Virus record (IMG/VR): IMGVR_UViG_3300047546_001733
Span: 1-64,000 of that record
Reading direction: 5' to 3' (one strand)
Length of the DNA stretch: 64,000 nt
Source of the DNA: a virus
The position numbers were made by a program, and so were the translations under genes. Each line of letters opens with the position of its first letter. Position 1 is the first letter of the stretch. Below, in pieces: positions 14,520 through 20,997 of the stretch. The notes below the pieces were generated by a model. The model saw only the letters and a program-made list of their open reading frames with translations, was not told the DNA's origin and did not search any database.

Positions 14520-14625
14520 TGGTCTCTCCCAACAGGATTCGAACCTGCTTGCTGGTCTTACAGAGTATCTAGAATCCATAAGATTTACCGTACCCACGGA
14601 TTTGGTTTAACCAGCATTAGGAGGA
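14520..14625 (-). ncRNA. tRNA-like RNA 3 (new family)
   Basis: About 106 nt. T-arm GCAGG/CCTGT, second helix TGCTGGT/ACCAGCA (7 bp), inner hairpin CTTAT/GTAAG with GGATTCTAGA, terminal stem CTCCTA/TGGGAG and an encoded ACCA. Helix sequences differ from RNAs 1, 2 and 4 while pairing is kept. Confidence 0.7.
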
Positions 14626-14630
14626 TGGTC

Positions 14631-14729
14631 TGGTCTGAGGTGGAATCGAACCACCGTTCCGGTCTTGTCAGAGTCTAGAATCCACAAGAGGTACCGCACC
14701 TACGGTATGTTTTAACCGGAGTTCAGTCC
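14631..14729 (-). ncRNA. tRNA-like RNA 4 (new family)
   Basis: About 99 nt and the best-formed copy: terminal stem GGACTGA/TCAGACC (one mismatch), 2-nt linker, second helix TCCGGT/ACCGGA, hairpins TACCG/CGGTA and CTTGT/ACAAG with GGATTCTAGA in the loop, T-arm GGTGG/CCACC with TTCGATT loop. Encoded ACCA overlaps the end of the stem. Confidence 0.75.
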
Positions 14730-14778
14730 ACAAATTAGGCAGTTAGCGGGGAAACCGTTCACTTAACCTTATGTACTA

Positions 14779-14807
14779 AGTATACCACGGTTAATGTGCT
14801 GTGTCAA
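14779..14807 (-). promoter_or_regulatory. Sigma70 promoter of tRNA-like pair 2
   Basis: TTGACA-17-TATACT with TGG. Confidence 0.85.
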
Positions 14808-15072
14808 GTGACTATTATGAGAATTACATGAGAATGGCGCGCGTTACATACAGTAATTATCCGCCCGCCACATACCTAAGTGCATTACCATAGGGGGTAG
14901 GGGGTACCCTCTTTATTCTTCTACCGCTTCCAGATGCTGTATATTGGCAAATATATATTAAGCCATTGTAATAAGTGCCTTTTTTTAGGGGGTAGGGGGT
15001 GTCCGCTGGTTGCGAACCGCGCTTCGTTATGTCGAGTGGGGTTTATGGCTTCCTAATGCGGTAAAATGCTTA

Positions 15073-15101
15073 TTGACATGTTCGATATAACACGTTATAC
15101 T
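15073..15101 (+). promoter_or_regulatory. Sigma70 promoter, rightward
   Basis: TTGACA-17-TATACT. Marks the switch from the leftward array to rightward genes. The stretch 14808-15072 before it holds two G-rich palindromes and one 14-bp motif but no gene that I can see. Confidence 0.85.
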
Positions 15102-15134
15102 GCATACATCGCACATAGAGAGGAGGTGAGCACG

Positions 15135-15278
15135 ATGGTTTGCGACATATGCGGGGAAAAAGTCACAGCAAACGAGATTGATGACAGGGTATCAACACCA
15201 TTTTTTACATGCTGTGATTTTTGCTCAAATTCTTGCGTAATGGTAGAACAAGATGACGACATGGGTGATGATGAGTAG
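15135..15278 (+). CDS. Zinc-ribbon phage protein, 47 aa
   Basis: CDIC near the N-terminus and CCDFCSNSC in the middle make a likely zinc ribbon; acidic tail (DDDMGDDE). The ATG at 15135 has AGGAGG 8 nt upstream; the earlier in-frame ATG at 15066 lies before the promoter. Tandem TAG stop. Co-transcribed with the HNH gene. Confidence 0.7.
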   Translation: MVCDICGEKVTANEIDDRVSTPFFTCCDFCSNSCVMVEQDDDMGDDE

Positions 15279-15302
15279 TAGTAATGCAGAGGAGTGTGTA
15301 TC

Positions 15303-16022
15303 ATGGGTATTCTTGAATTCGTGGTAGTTTTGGCATTATCGTTGTTTGTGGCATTGAATGCCACGGCAAACACGCCAAAAGAGTACAAACCGGCATTGTT
15401 CACAGTGGTTTTCTTGTTGTGTATGTGTGTGTCGTCTTTCGTGGTGGTCATCATGTTAGAAAGTGAGTATATGATGGGTGGCATTCCGATTACCGGTGTG
15501 ATATTGCGTAACATGTGGCATGCATGTGTCTATGCTAGTGTAAGCGACGCCAATGGTGGTCTGTCGCATACAAGTGTAATGACCCGTCTCCTAATGAAAA
15601 ATGACATGTCCGAACTGCATACGCCATATGGCGTCCTTTGCGGTAAAGATGCGTTTAGGGGTGTAGAAAGCATTTTCGGTAAAAAGGATACTACGTCCAT
15701 AAAACGACTGTTATATGGGACAGAGATGGTAGAATGCAGTATCCACGGTTTACAACGGGGTGACTTTGGGCACGTCTTTCCACGTAGTTTAGGCGGTGTT
15801 ATGAGACTTGAGCATAAAAGTATGAATGGCTATTGGTTTGAATTGCAACAAGTGATGCCCCATAACAATGCCGACAATCTACGATTAGTCAATACTGTTC
15901 TTGAATGCTCTATCTGTAATCGCATAAAACGTGAACAAGTCTCACATGATGCGCAACTTTACCTATCTAATCTACCAATCGTCATCAACGGTAAGATATA
16001 CGAAGGTTTTAAGGTGTCATAG
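15303..16022 (+). CDS. Membrane-anchored HNH-type nuclease, 239 aa
   Basis: Two N-terminal membrane helices (about residues 3-22 and 31-53), then a soluble part ending in an HNH-like domain: a CSIHG cysteine element, GHVFPRSLGG (HNH core with His and Pro), NNADNLRLVN and CSICNRIK, the usual Asn and zinc-knuckle half. HNH enzymes cut DNA or RNA; membrane anchoring suggests action at the cell envelope, such as on incoming DNA of rival phages, but that is inference. ATG at 15303 preferred over GTG at 15294 because of GAGGAG spacing. Confidence 0.7.
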   Translation: MGILEFVVVLALSLFVALNATANTPKEYKPALFTVVFLLCMCVSSFVVVIMLESEYMMGGIPITGVILRNMWHACVYASVSDANGGLSHTSVMTRLLMKNDMSELHTPYGVLCGKDAFRGVESIFGKKDTTSIKRLLYGTEMVECSIHGLQRGDFGHVFPRSLGGVMRLEHKSMNGYWFELQQVMPHNNADNLRLVNTVLECSICNRIKREQVSHDAQLYLSNLPIVINGKIYEGFKVS

Positions 16023-16047
16023 ACGCAACACACACAAAACACGGTTT

Positions 16048-16071
16048 GCCCCCATGCGCAAGCATGGGGGC
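16048..16071. terminator. 10-bp GC hairpin with GCAA loop
   Basis: Perfect GCCCCCATGC/GCATGGGGGC stem capped by GCAA between convergent gene blocks. There is no clear T-run on either side, so terminator strength is uncertain. Confidence 0.6.
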
Positions 16072-16152
16072 ATAAAAATGCTCAAAAAGTATCTGTTGGC
16101 GACCATGCACAGACCCTTACAAATTTTTAAAAGGTACCCTTTGGTTTTAGCA

Positions 16153-16202
16153 CTCACAACCCCTCACAACCCCTCACAATCCCTTACAATCCCTTACGGA
16201 TA
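16153..16202. repeat. 10-bp tandem repeats CTCACAAYCC
   Basis: Units start at 16153, 16163, 16173 and 16183, with two decayed units to 16202. The array sits between convergent blocks and runs into the stop codon of the gene at 16194. Origin-like iterons or a protein-binding array are possible; nothing in the sequence decides. Confidence 0.7.
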
Positions 16203-16583
16203 CTCACGAGGAGCAAGGGAGTACGGAATGACCAGCGATAGCAAAAGTGTACCAGTGAAATAGGAAAAAAAGAGTGCACACGCTTCCATTGGTACAAAAC
16301 TTGTCGTATCAAAGTATGCAAGAAGAATACCGGCTACCACCGTATACCGAGTAAATAAAAACGGTACTTGAAGTAAAAAAAGAGGGTCACTCTGGTAGTC
16401 TGGTAGCCAGTCATACACTAGCGCATAGTAAACCGAGAACCCTGTAAGAAGAAGGGATGCGACGAGGATGCTATAAGTTGATATTCCCCCACCGTAGACA
16501 AAAGCGAGAAGGTGATTGCTGTATCGCTCGTATTGCGTAGTAATAAATCTTGTAATTGCCCACGCATTCCAGTTTCGTTCCAT
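16194..16583 (-). CDS. Hypothetical membrane protein, 129 aa
   Basis: Three hydrophobic helices (roughly residues 36-58, 66-90, 102-122) after a polar N-terminus. Overlaps the VanW-like gene by 166 nt in another frame. The start is uncertain: AGGA lies 12 nt from the ATG at 16583 and no better start exists before the first helix. Function unknown. Confidence 0.5.
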   Translation of the reverse strand: MERNWNAWAITRFITTQYERYSNHLLAFVYGGGISTYSILVASLLLTGFSVYYALVYDWLPDYQSDPLFLLQVPFLFTRYTVVAGILLAYFDTTSFVPMEACALFFSYFTGTLLLSLVIPYSLAPREYP

Positions 16584-16990
16584 ATCGAGACGTTGTCCTG
16601 CCTTTCTACCCGTAATAACGGGGTACTGTGAATTACAAAGGTACGCTCAAGTCCAAGTTTTCGTGCTAACTCCGCATATCGAGATGCGACATCACACCAC
16701 CCACCCCCATACACGCCGTATACAGTCACCAGTTGATACCGGTCTGGGTGACCTACCGCTTCGTTAAACGACCATTCCTCACCCGGCTGTATGGTAAATT
16801 GAGACAGGGCGGGCAGGATAGCCTCAATGTTATGGTCAATCCCCGACCCTTTCGGAATAGGGGTTGCCGTTACTGAATGCGTATGTGGGAGAATACTCAC
16901 CACAAATAAACTAAGGAAACAGAAGGCGAAGAATATCAACCGTGGGCGTAAAGTGAATGTCTGAGCATCCATACGTCTTAGAAAATTCAC
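16418..16990 (-). CDS. VanW-like secreted protein, 190 aa
   Basis: N-terminal membrane segment or signal peptide (about residues 17-37), then the VanW-type core: an FNE.VG strand-turn near residue 78, GVYGGGWCDVASR, and the late NETGMRGQLQDLLLRNTSD strand pair. VanW proteins are of unknown biochemistry, first noted near vancomycin resistance genes, and many are cell-wall linked. GTG start with TTGGAG 7 nt upstream; it overlaps the preceding gene by 80 nt. Confidence 0.65.
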   Translation of the reverse strand: MNFLRRMDAQTFTLRPRLIFFAFCFLSLFVVSILPHTHSVTATPIPKGSGIDHNIEAILPALSQFTIQPGEEWSFNEAVGHPDRYQLVTVYGVYGGGWCDVASRYAELARKLGLERTFVIHSTPLLRVERQDNVSIWNETGMRGQLQDLLLRNTSDTAITFSLLSTVGEYQLIASSSHPFFLQGSRFTMR

Positions 16991-17216
16991 GCCAATACTC
17001 CAAATCTAGCGGAATATCTATGTATACGGTAAACATAAGCGACGTATCGCTAAGGCGACTCTCTACCGGTTTACTTGACCTCCGCTGTAAATCAAGTGTT
17101 ATCTTGCGAACGTCCCTTTGGTCGTCCACGCTTTTTAGGGGAATGCGAATTGTCAGGACTCCATTCTGGCTTTTCTTCAAAATATCCCAAGTAAATTGCT
17201 CGTGTTCCGTCTGCAT
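16911..17216 (-). CDS. Hypothetical phage protein, 101 aa
   Basis: Not recognised; beta-rich with charged turns. AAAAGGAG is 9 nt upstream of the ATG at 17216, so the start looks sound even though it lies inside the 66-aa AT-hook gene (125-nt overlap in a different frame). Confidence 0.6.
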   Translation of the reverse strand: MQTEHEQFTWDILKKSQNGVLTIRIPLKSVDDQRDVRKITLDLQRRSSKPVESRLSDTSLMFTVYIDIPLDLEYWREFSKTYGCSDIHFTPTVDILRLLFP

Positions 17217-17292
17217 TTTTCACTGCTCCTTTTCCACATAATCCAACAAGTTGTTTATTTCCCCACTTATCAATCGCTTCGTAGTAGTGCAC
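17092..17292 (-). CDS. AT-hook protein, 66 aa
   Basis: Small protein ending in KKRGRPKGR, an AT-hook for AT-rich DNA minor grooves. The GTG start is 6 nt after TAGGAG, which itself overlaps the stop of the RNase H-like gene. Its second half overlaps the next gene in another frame. Possibly a regulator. Confidence 0.65.
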   Translation of the reverse strand: MHYYEAIDKWGNKQLVGLCGKGAVKNADGTRAIYLGYFEEKPEWSPDNSHSPKKRGRPKGRSQDNT

Positions 17293-17301
17293 TGATTACT
17301 C

Positions 17302-17685
17302 CTAATGCCCGAGGATTTCTTTAATGATAACTCGGTTAATGCGGGTATATTTATAGCCACCAAAGGCGGATAATCGCTCTCGAATTCGTTCTGCGAGATA
17401 ATTATAGACCTCTTTTGTTGACACCATATTCTTTGTGACTGCGGTGTGCACCGTAGCACAGTCTCCGTATACTTTTAAATAAACCTTACTCATGTCTTCG
17501 ACGTTGATGTGTAACCAGCGGAGCGCACGTAATAACACGGTAAACTCCGCTTGGTTACTATCACCAATCCCATCCATCTCATACGTTTGATGATGTCTCA
17601 GACATTCTTCCTTTACACTGTCAATGTAGACCTTAAAGCTCCCATGGACAGTTCCCCCATCAAAATAGAGATGAATCGTTTTCAT
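17302..17685 (-). CDS. RNase H-like fold protein, 127 aa
   Basis: RNase HI pattern: FDGG at residues 8-11 (first Asp), NQAEF (Glu), YGDCATV (third Asp). The usual final Asp in the last helix is not evident (RVIIKEIL), so activity is uncertain. RNase HI removes RNA from RNA-DNA hybrids, e.g. replication primers. Starts 3 nt after the BMP lipoprotein gene. Confidence 0.65.
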   Translation of the reverse strand: MKTIHLYFDGGTVHGSFKVYIDSVKEECLRHHQTYEMDGIGDSNQAEFTVLLRALRWLHINVEDMSKVYLKVYGDCATVHTAVTKNMVSTKEVYNYLAERIRERLSAFGGYKYTRINRVIIKEILGH

Positions 17686-17687
17686 CC

Positions 17688-18842
17688 TTACTGACCGTCA
17701 ATGCCCTTCAACAACTGTGTCTGATACCATACGGTCTTCGTGTCACCAGTTGCACCTGCGGGAATAAATGTACTTCCATCCTTGTACATCAACGGACCAG
17801 TCCACAAATTCAAGCCGTCCTTAAGTGCGGTAAGGAACATTCCAAGTGACTTTGTTTGTGTTAGACCAGCACCCATCATAAATCCAATACCGCTCGTGTC
17901 ATGATTGTTCAAGTCAGCGAAGTTTGGACCAAACAAGACAAAACCGGGCTTCCATGTTCCTGCGATGTGTGCTTGTACCATCTTCTTGTATTCGGGGTAC
18001 CAGTTAAAGTATGGTACGCCAATACACGGGGCGGGACCCTTATCACACGCTCCCTTAAAGTCATAGGGAATACTCTTGACTGCCTTACCGCTTGCGTGTG
18101 CCTTTGCAACTTCTGTGACAACTTCGGGTGTGTCAATACCTGACATAATCACATCATACCCTTGCGTAATGTAATCGTTAATCACCAACGTTGGGTCAAG
18201 AGTTACACCCGGGATGTTGAACCAGAATCCAATCCACTTGACCGAGAACCGAAGTAGTGCTGGGTCTTGTGCTTTGTAGGATGTCCAACAGTATTGTGCA
18301 CCCAAATAAGCGGCATTTACCAAACGCCGAGTTTCGTCGTTAATCAGGGGACCAACATAAGCAATCTTCCCTGTGTTCGACTCCAGAGCCGCCGCACACC
18401 CGGCAATCATCTTCCCATACTCCATTTGCCCCATCATGTTACCAAGATTTGCCGGTGCCTTACCGGTCATTACGTCGTCACCTGATGCGTGCAAGAAAGA
18501 TACGTTGGGGTAATTAACTGCCGCCTCTCGAATGCTGTCTTTAAAGTCATCCGAATTAGCGATAATCATGGTCGCCCCTTGGGAAATAAGTTCGCTGGCT
18601 ACCTTTTCTGCGCTGACGTTGGGTCGGTCGGCTGGATTCACCTTGTCAACGTAAATAAATGTTACGTTCTCTTCCGCTTCGACTTGCTTCATCGCCTCAT
18701 AATGGGCTTGGCTCCAGCCACCGTCGTTCTTTGGACCAACCAGAATCATACCAATTGTAGGTTTCTGCGCTTCTACTGGCGCACCACATGATGCAAGCAT
18801 AAGCACTGCAAATGCAAGCAACGCAAATTTCCAAACTGACAT
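17688..18842 (-). CDS. BMP-family substrate-binding lipoprotein, 384 aa
   Basis: Lipoprotein signal with lipobox LASC (Cys19), so exported and lipid-anchored. The body matches the BMP/PnrA group of ABC-transporter binding proteins: IGMILVGPKNDGGWSQAH start, a TMIIANSDDFKDSI region,  YPNVSFLHASG, and GYDVIMSGIDTP in the second lobe. Known members bind nucleosides or related nutrients. No permease or ATPase gene is in the window, so it would have to feed a host transporter, or serve as a surface decoy or receptor blocker. It has its own consensus promoter and a hairpin in its leader (TAGCAC/GTGCTA). Full length for the family, so it looks intact. Confidence 0.8.
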   Translation of the reverse strand: MSVWKFALLAFAVLMLASCGAPVEAQKPTIGMILVGPKNDGGWSQAHYEAMKQVEAEENVTFIYVDKVNPADRPNVSAEKVASELISQGATMIIANSDDFKDSIREAAVNYPNVSFLHASGDDVMTGKAPANLGNMMGQMEYGKMIAGCAAALESNTGKIAYVGPLINDETRRLVNAAYLGAQYCWTSYKAQDPALLRFSVKWIGFWFNIPGVTLDPTLVINDYITQGYDVIMSGIDTPEVVTEVAKAHASGKAVKSIPYDFKGACDKGPAPCIGVPYFNWYPEYKKMVQAHIAGTWKPGFVLFGPNFADLNNHDTSGIGFMMGAGLTQTKSLGMFLTALKDGLNLWTGPLMYKDGSTFIPAGATGDTKTVWYQTQLLKGIDGQ

Positions 18843-18887
18843 AGCATCTCCTCGAGTGATGTTAGCACTTGTTTGTGCTACTTAGGT

Positions 18888-18916
18888 AGTATACCATAAT
18901 TATTTTTGTCTGTCAA
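18888..18916 (-). promoter_or_regulatory. Sigma70 promoter of BMP lipoprotein gene
   Basis: TTGACA-17-TATACT with TGG; lies at the 3' end of the methyltransferase gene, uncoupling the lipoprotein from the lysis operon. Confidence 0.85.
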
Positions 18917-20006
18917 GCCAGTACTTAATACGAGCCTCTGCAATTTCATTGTACTCAGCACTAAGGTCAACACCTATATAAGAAAATCCTGCATTAACAG
19001 CCGCACAACCCGTTGTACCACTTCCAGAAAACGGGTCAAGTACTGTACCAGACGGTGGAGTAATCATGCGAATAAGGTACTCCATAAGGGTAACTGGCTT
19101 CACTGTTGGGTGCTTGTTGCTTTGTGCTTCTTCAAGACCAGCCGATTTTTCTGTAGGTGACGGCTTAGCTACATAGAAAAAACGTGAGGCTGTATTACTT
19201 TGCTCATCAAGTATTTTTGCAGATTCCTCATCAAATATCACATTGGCAGTCCATCTCCCAAGTGGAGACGCTGGATTTGAAAAAGTGTATTCGTCGCTTT
19301 TTATACCAACGTAACCCCTAGTTCTTGGGGTAAGTCCCTTTCTACCGTAGTCTTCGTCGGTTGCAATTCGTGTTCCATCAATGTTAAGAGCACCAACACC
19401 CCACTCAAGTAAATTACTTGCTACCGTACCTAAAAATGGTTTACGAGCGAGCACTGCGGGTTCATTGGCGGGCTTCAACGCCGTGCCCCAGCCGTGCCAC
19501 TGCTGAGCTTCGGGCGTGACGGGAATATTACTGTCGTGTTCGTGATAGCCCTGTTGTCGTGCTTTGGTTAACCATGGTCTTGCGTCTAATTCATTAGAAC
19601 TGCCCTTACCTGCTGTAGAATGTGGTGTAATTGGCGTTTTTACTTTCTCCCGCATCGCCCCCGCTTGCCTATCCAATGCCTTGCTGACATCAAGCGATTT
19701 CGGAAACCCCGAGCCATAAATCCATTGAATGCAGTCCCGTATTTCAAATCCTGCGTCTTCAATAGCGCAGGTCATGCGATGGTACGTTCGTGCTCCACCG
19801 AAAGAAATTAAATGACCCCCCGGCTTTAATACACGAAGTACCTCTTTCCAGAGGTCGGTATTGTTTGCAATACCTGATTTATCCCACCCCTTATTCATAA
19901 ATCCTATTTCATACGGAGGGTCAGTAACTACACTGTCGATAGAATTGTCTGGTAGTGTTCTTAAAACATTTATTGAATTACCCGTGTATAGTTCGTATTT
20001 TACCAT
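18900..20006 (-). CDS. Beta-class DNA methyltransferase, 368 aa
   Basis: Catalytic DPPY at residues 29-32 comes before the SAM-binding DPFSGSGTTG at 324-333, the order of beta-class enzymes; DPPY favours N6-adenine over N4-cytosine. A long target-recognition insert lies between. No cognate restriction enzyme is adjacent, so it is probably an orphan that protects phage DNA or marks it for regulation. Confidence 0.85.
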   Translation of the reverse strand: MVKYELYTGNSINVLRTLPDNSIDSVVTDPPYEIGFMNKGWDKSGIANNTDLWKEVLRVLKPGGHLISFGGARTYHRMTCAIEDAGFEIRDCIQWIYGSGFPKSLDVSKALDRQAGAMREKVKTPITPHSTAGKGSSNELDARPWLTKARQQGYHEHDSNIPVTPEAQQWHGWGTALKPANEPAVLARKPFLGTVASNLLEWGVGALNIDGTRIATDEDYGRKGLTPRTRGYVGIKSDEYTFSNPASPLGRWTANVIFDEESAKILDEQSNTASRFFYVAKPSPTEKSAGLEEAQSNKHPTVKPVTLMEYLIRMITPPSGTVLDPFSGSGTTGCAAVNAGFSYIGVDLSAEYNEIAEARIKYWLDRQK

Positions 20007-20038
20007 AGTCTTTTCCTTATATTTTTTTTTACTGTTGA

Positions 20039-20152
20039 TTACTCAAAACTTTCAAGTACGTAGAGTTCTTTTAGTAGGTCTACAATATCTAAAAAATAAT
20101 CGGCAACCACAAGAATAGCCGTGATGAATACTATTTTTTCATACCATTTCAT
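20039..20152 (-). CDS. Small membrane protein, 37 aa
   Basis: GGAGG four bases before the ATG. One hydrophobic helix (about residues 7-24) then a Leu/Glu amphipathic end. It lies between the lysis-operon terminator and the methyltransferase gene. Could be a lysis accessory; not recognised. Confidence 0.65.
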   Translation of the reverse strand: MKWYEKIVFITAILVVADYFLDIVDLLKELYVLESFE

Positions 20153-20161
20153 AAATCCTCC

Positions 20162-20195
20162 AAAAAAAGTCTAGCCCCCCTTACGGAGGGCTAGA
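20162..20195 (-). terminator. Terminator after lysis cassette
   Basis: CTAGCCC.CC/GG.GGGCTAG stem with GTAA loop, then ACTTTTTTT on the minus strand. Confidence 0.9.
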
Positions 20196-20201
20196 AATAC
20201 A

Positions 20202-20624
20202 TTAACCGTCAGCTTTTGTAATATCTACACTGATACTGAGTTGTTCCGGCTTTCGCTCATCAATAATTTGCTGAGCCAGTACGGGGTCAACCATAGCCTC
20301 AATACTCGATGCGACCGAATCCTTTGATTTGTTCACAAGCGCATCTTGTGGGAATAGCCCAGCGTGTAGGTTCAGTGTGCGGAAAAATGTGTGATATACT
20401 GTCTGCGAGATAGTGAGAATAGTGGTAAAATTGGTTAGGGTTGCCTGAGGCGTTACCTCGTTATCAATTACCGCCATAAGAGTCGCCACAATAATCGAAA
20501 GAGCGGCGGCAAGACCGAATTTGTAATACGGCTTCCACGACACTCGCTGTAGGTACAGCACCGCAAAGGGAATAATTGTACCCGTAACAAACTGTAAAAT
20601 AACAGTCAATGAATCATTTTCCAT
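20202..20624 (-). CDS. Holin-like membrane protein, 140 aa
   Basis: Two membrane helices (about residues 6-26 and 36-54) and a long soluble C-terminal part. Position next to the amidase and a TM/coiled-coil protein suggests a holin, which would form the lethal membrane hole at lysis. No specific holin family is recognisable. Confidence 0.6.
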   Translation of the reverse strand: MENDSLTVILQFVTGTIIPFAVLYLQRVSWKPYYKFGLAAALSIIVATLMAVIDNEVTPQATLTNFTTILTISQTVYHTFFRTLNLHAGLFPQDALVNKSKDSVASSIEAMVDPVLAQQIIDERKPEQLSISVDITKADG

Positions 20625-20997
20625 GAGATTCTCCTCCTAGTTTACGTAATAGTTCTGCCATACGTCGTTCAAGTATGTCCATATCAGTAAGTCGTTGCTC
20701 CAAATACGCAAGGCGATTTTTTGTGCTATCTCGTTCTTTTTGTAATTCGCTTATGTCAAGAATAAGTTTATCTCGTTCTTTTCGCAGTTCTTGGTTTTCT
20801 GCGTGTAGTGTTTTATTTTCCTGCTCAAGAGCAGAAATACGTGCTGAATGATGTTGTACAAGTTGAAGTAAGTCGGTGCGTAAATCACTCTCTGCATCTT
20901 GATTTTTACTTCGTAAGGCGACAATAGAGCCGATAATACCAGCAACAGCACCGGCAATTGCAGAAATAATACTCGTGGAATCTACTTGATTTGACAT
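20614..20997 (-). CDS. Membrane-anchored coiled-coil protein, 127 aa
   Basis: One N-terminal helix rich in Ala/Gly/Ile (residues 9-28), then a coiled coil of about 80 residues. Lies between amidase and holin-like genes with short overlaps. Probably a lysis accessory, such as a second holin component or spanin-like protein. Confidence 0.6.
   Translation of the reverse strand: MSNQVDSTSIISAIAGAVAGIIGSIVALRSKNQDAESDLRTDLLQLVQHHSARISALEQENKTLHAENQELRKERDKLILDISELQKERDSTKNRLAYLEQRLTDMDILERRMAELLRKLGGESHGK

Larger units (their letters stand above)
3753..14883. repeat. Dispersed 14-bp motif AAATACCTAAGTGC
   Basis: Five copies with one to three differences lie at 3753-3766, 5418-5431, 8228-8241, 9047-9060 and 14870-14883. 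Four sit between a promoter and the neighbouring G-rich palindrome; the first forms the loop of the bidirectional terminator at 3733-3785. Function unknown. Confidence 0.7.
83..15003. repeat. Dispersed G-rich palindromes (27 copies)
   Basis: The core reads G5-TAG5-(T/A/G)-C5-TAC5, a near-perfect inverted repeat with almost no loop. Copies start near 83, 1003, 2381, 3787, 4466, 5449, 6246, 6993, 7338, 7731, 8257, 8643 (decayed), 9079, 9423, 9763, 10122, 10771, 11254, 11928, 12405, 13009, 13346, 13607, 14041, 14443, 14893 and 14988. Each lies between the 3' end of a leftward unit and the promoter of the next. From about 9.4 kb on it is flanked by short TTTACAC/GTGTAAA stem-loops. No T-run follows, so it is either a terminator without U-tail, an RNA-stabilising 3' hairpin, or a protein or quadruplex site. 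Confidence 0.9.

Noticed and set aside
13681-14729. Four ordinary tRNA genes
   Set aside because: T-arms are normal, but no D-arm with GG loop and no 7-nt anticodon loop can be formed in the right place; the covarying extra helix contradicts it.
13681-14729. Amber-suppressor tRNAs for a recoded genome
   Set aside because: TAG is used as a normal stop by many genes here (for example 3714, 15278, 16022, 57529) and no gene needs read-through.
1-15060. CRISPR array
   Set aside because: Repeats are palindromes and promoters around coding genes with irregular spacing; there are no uniform spacers.
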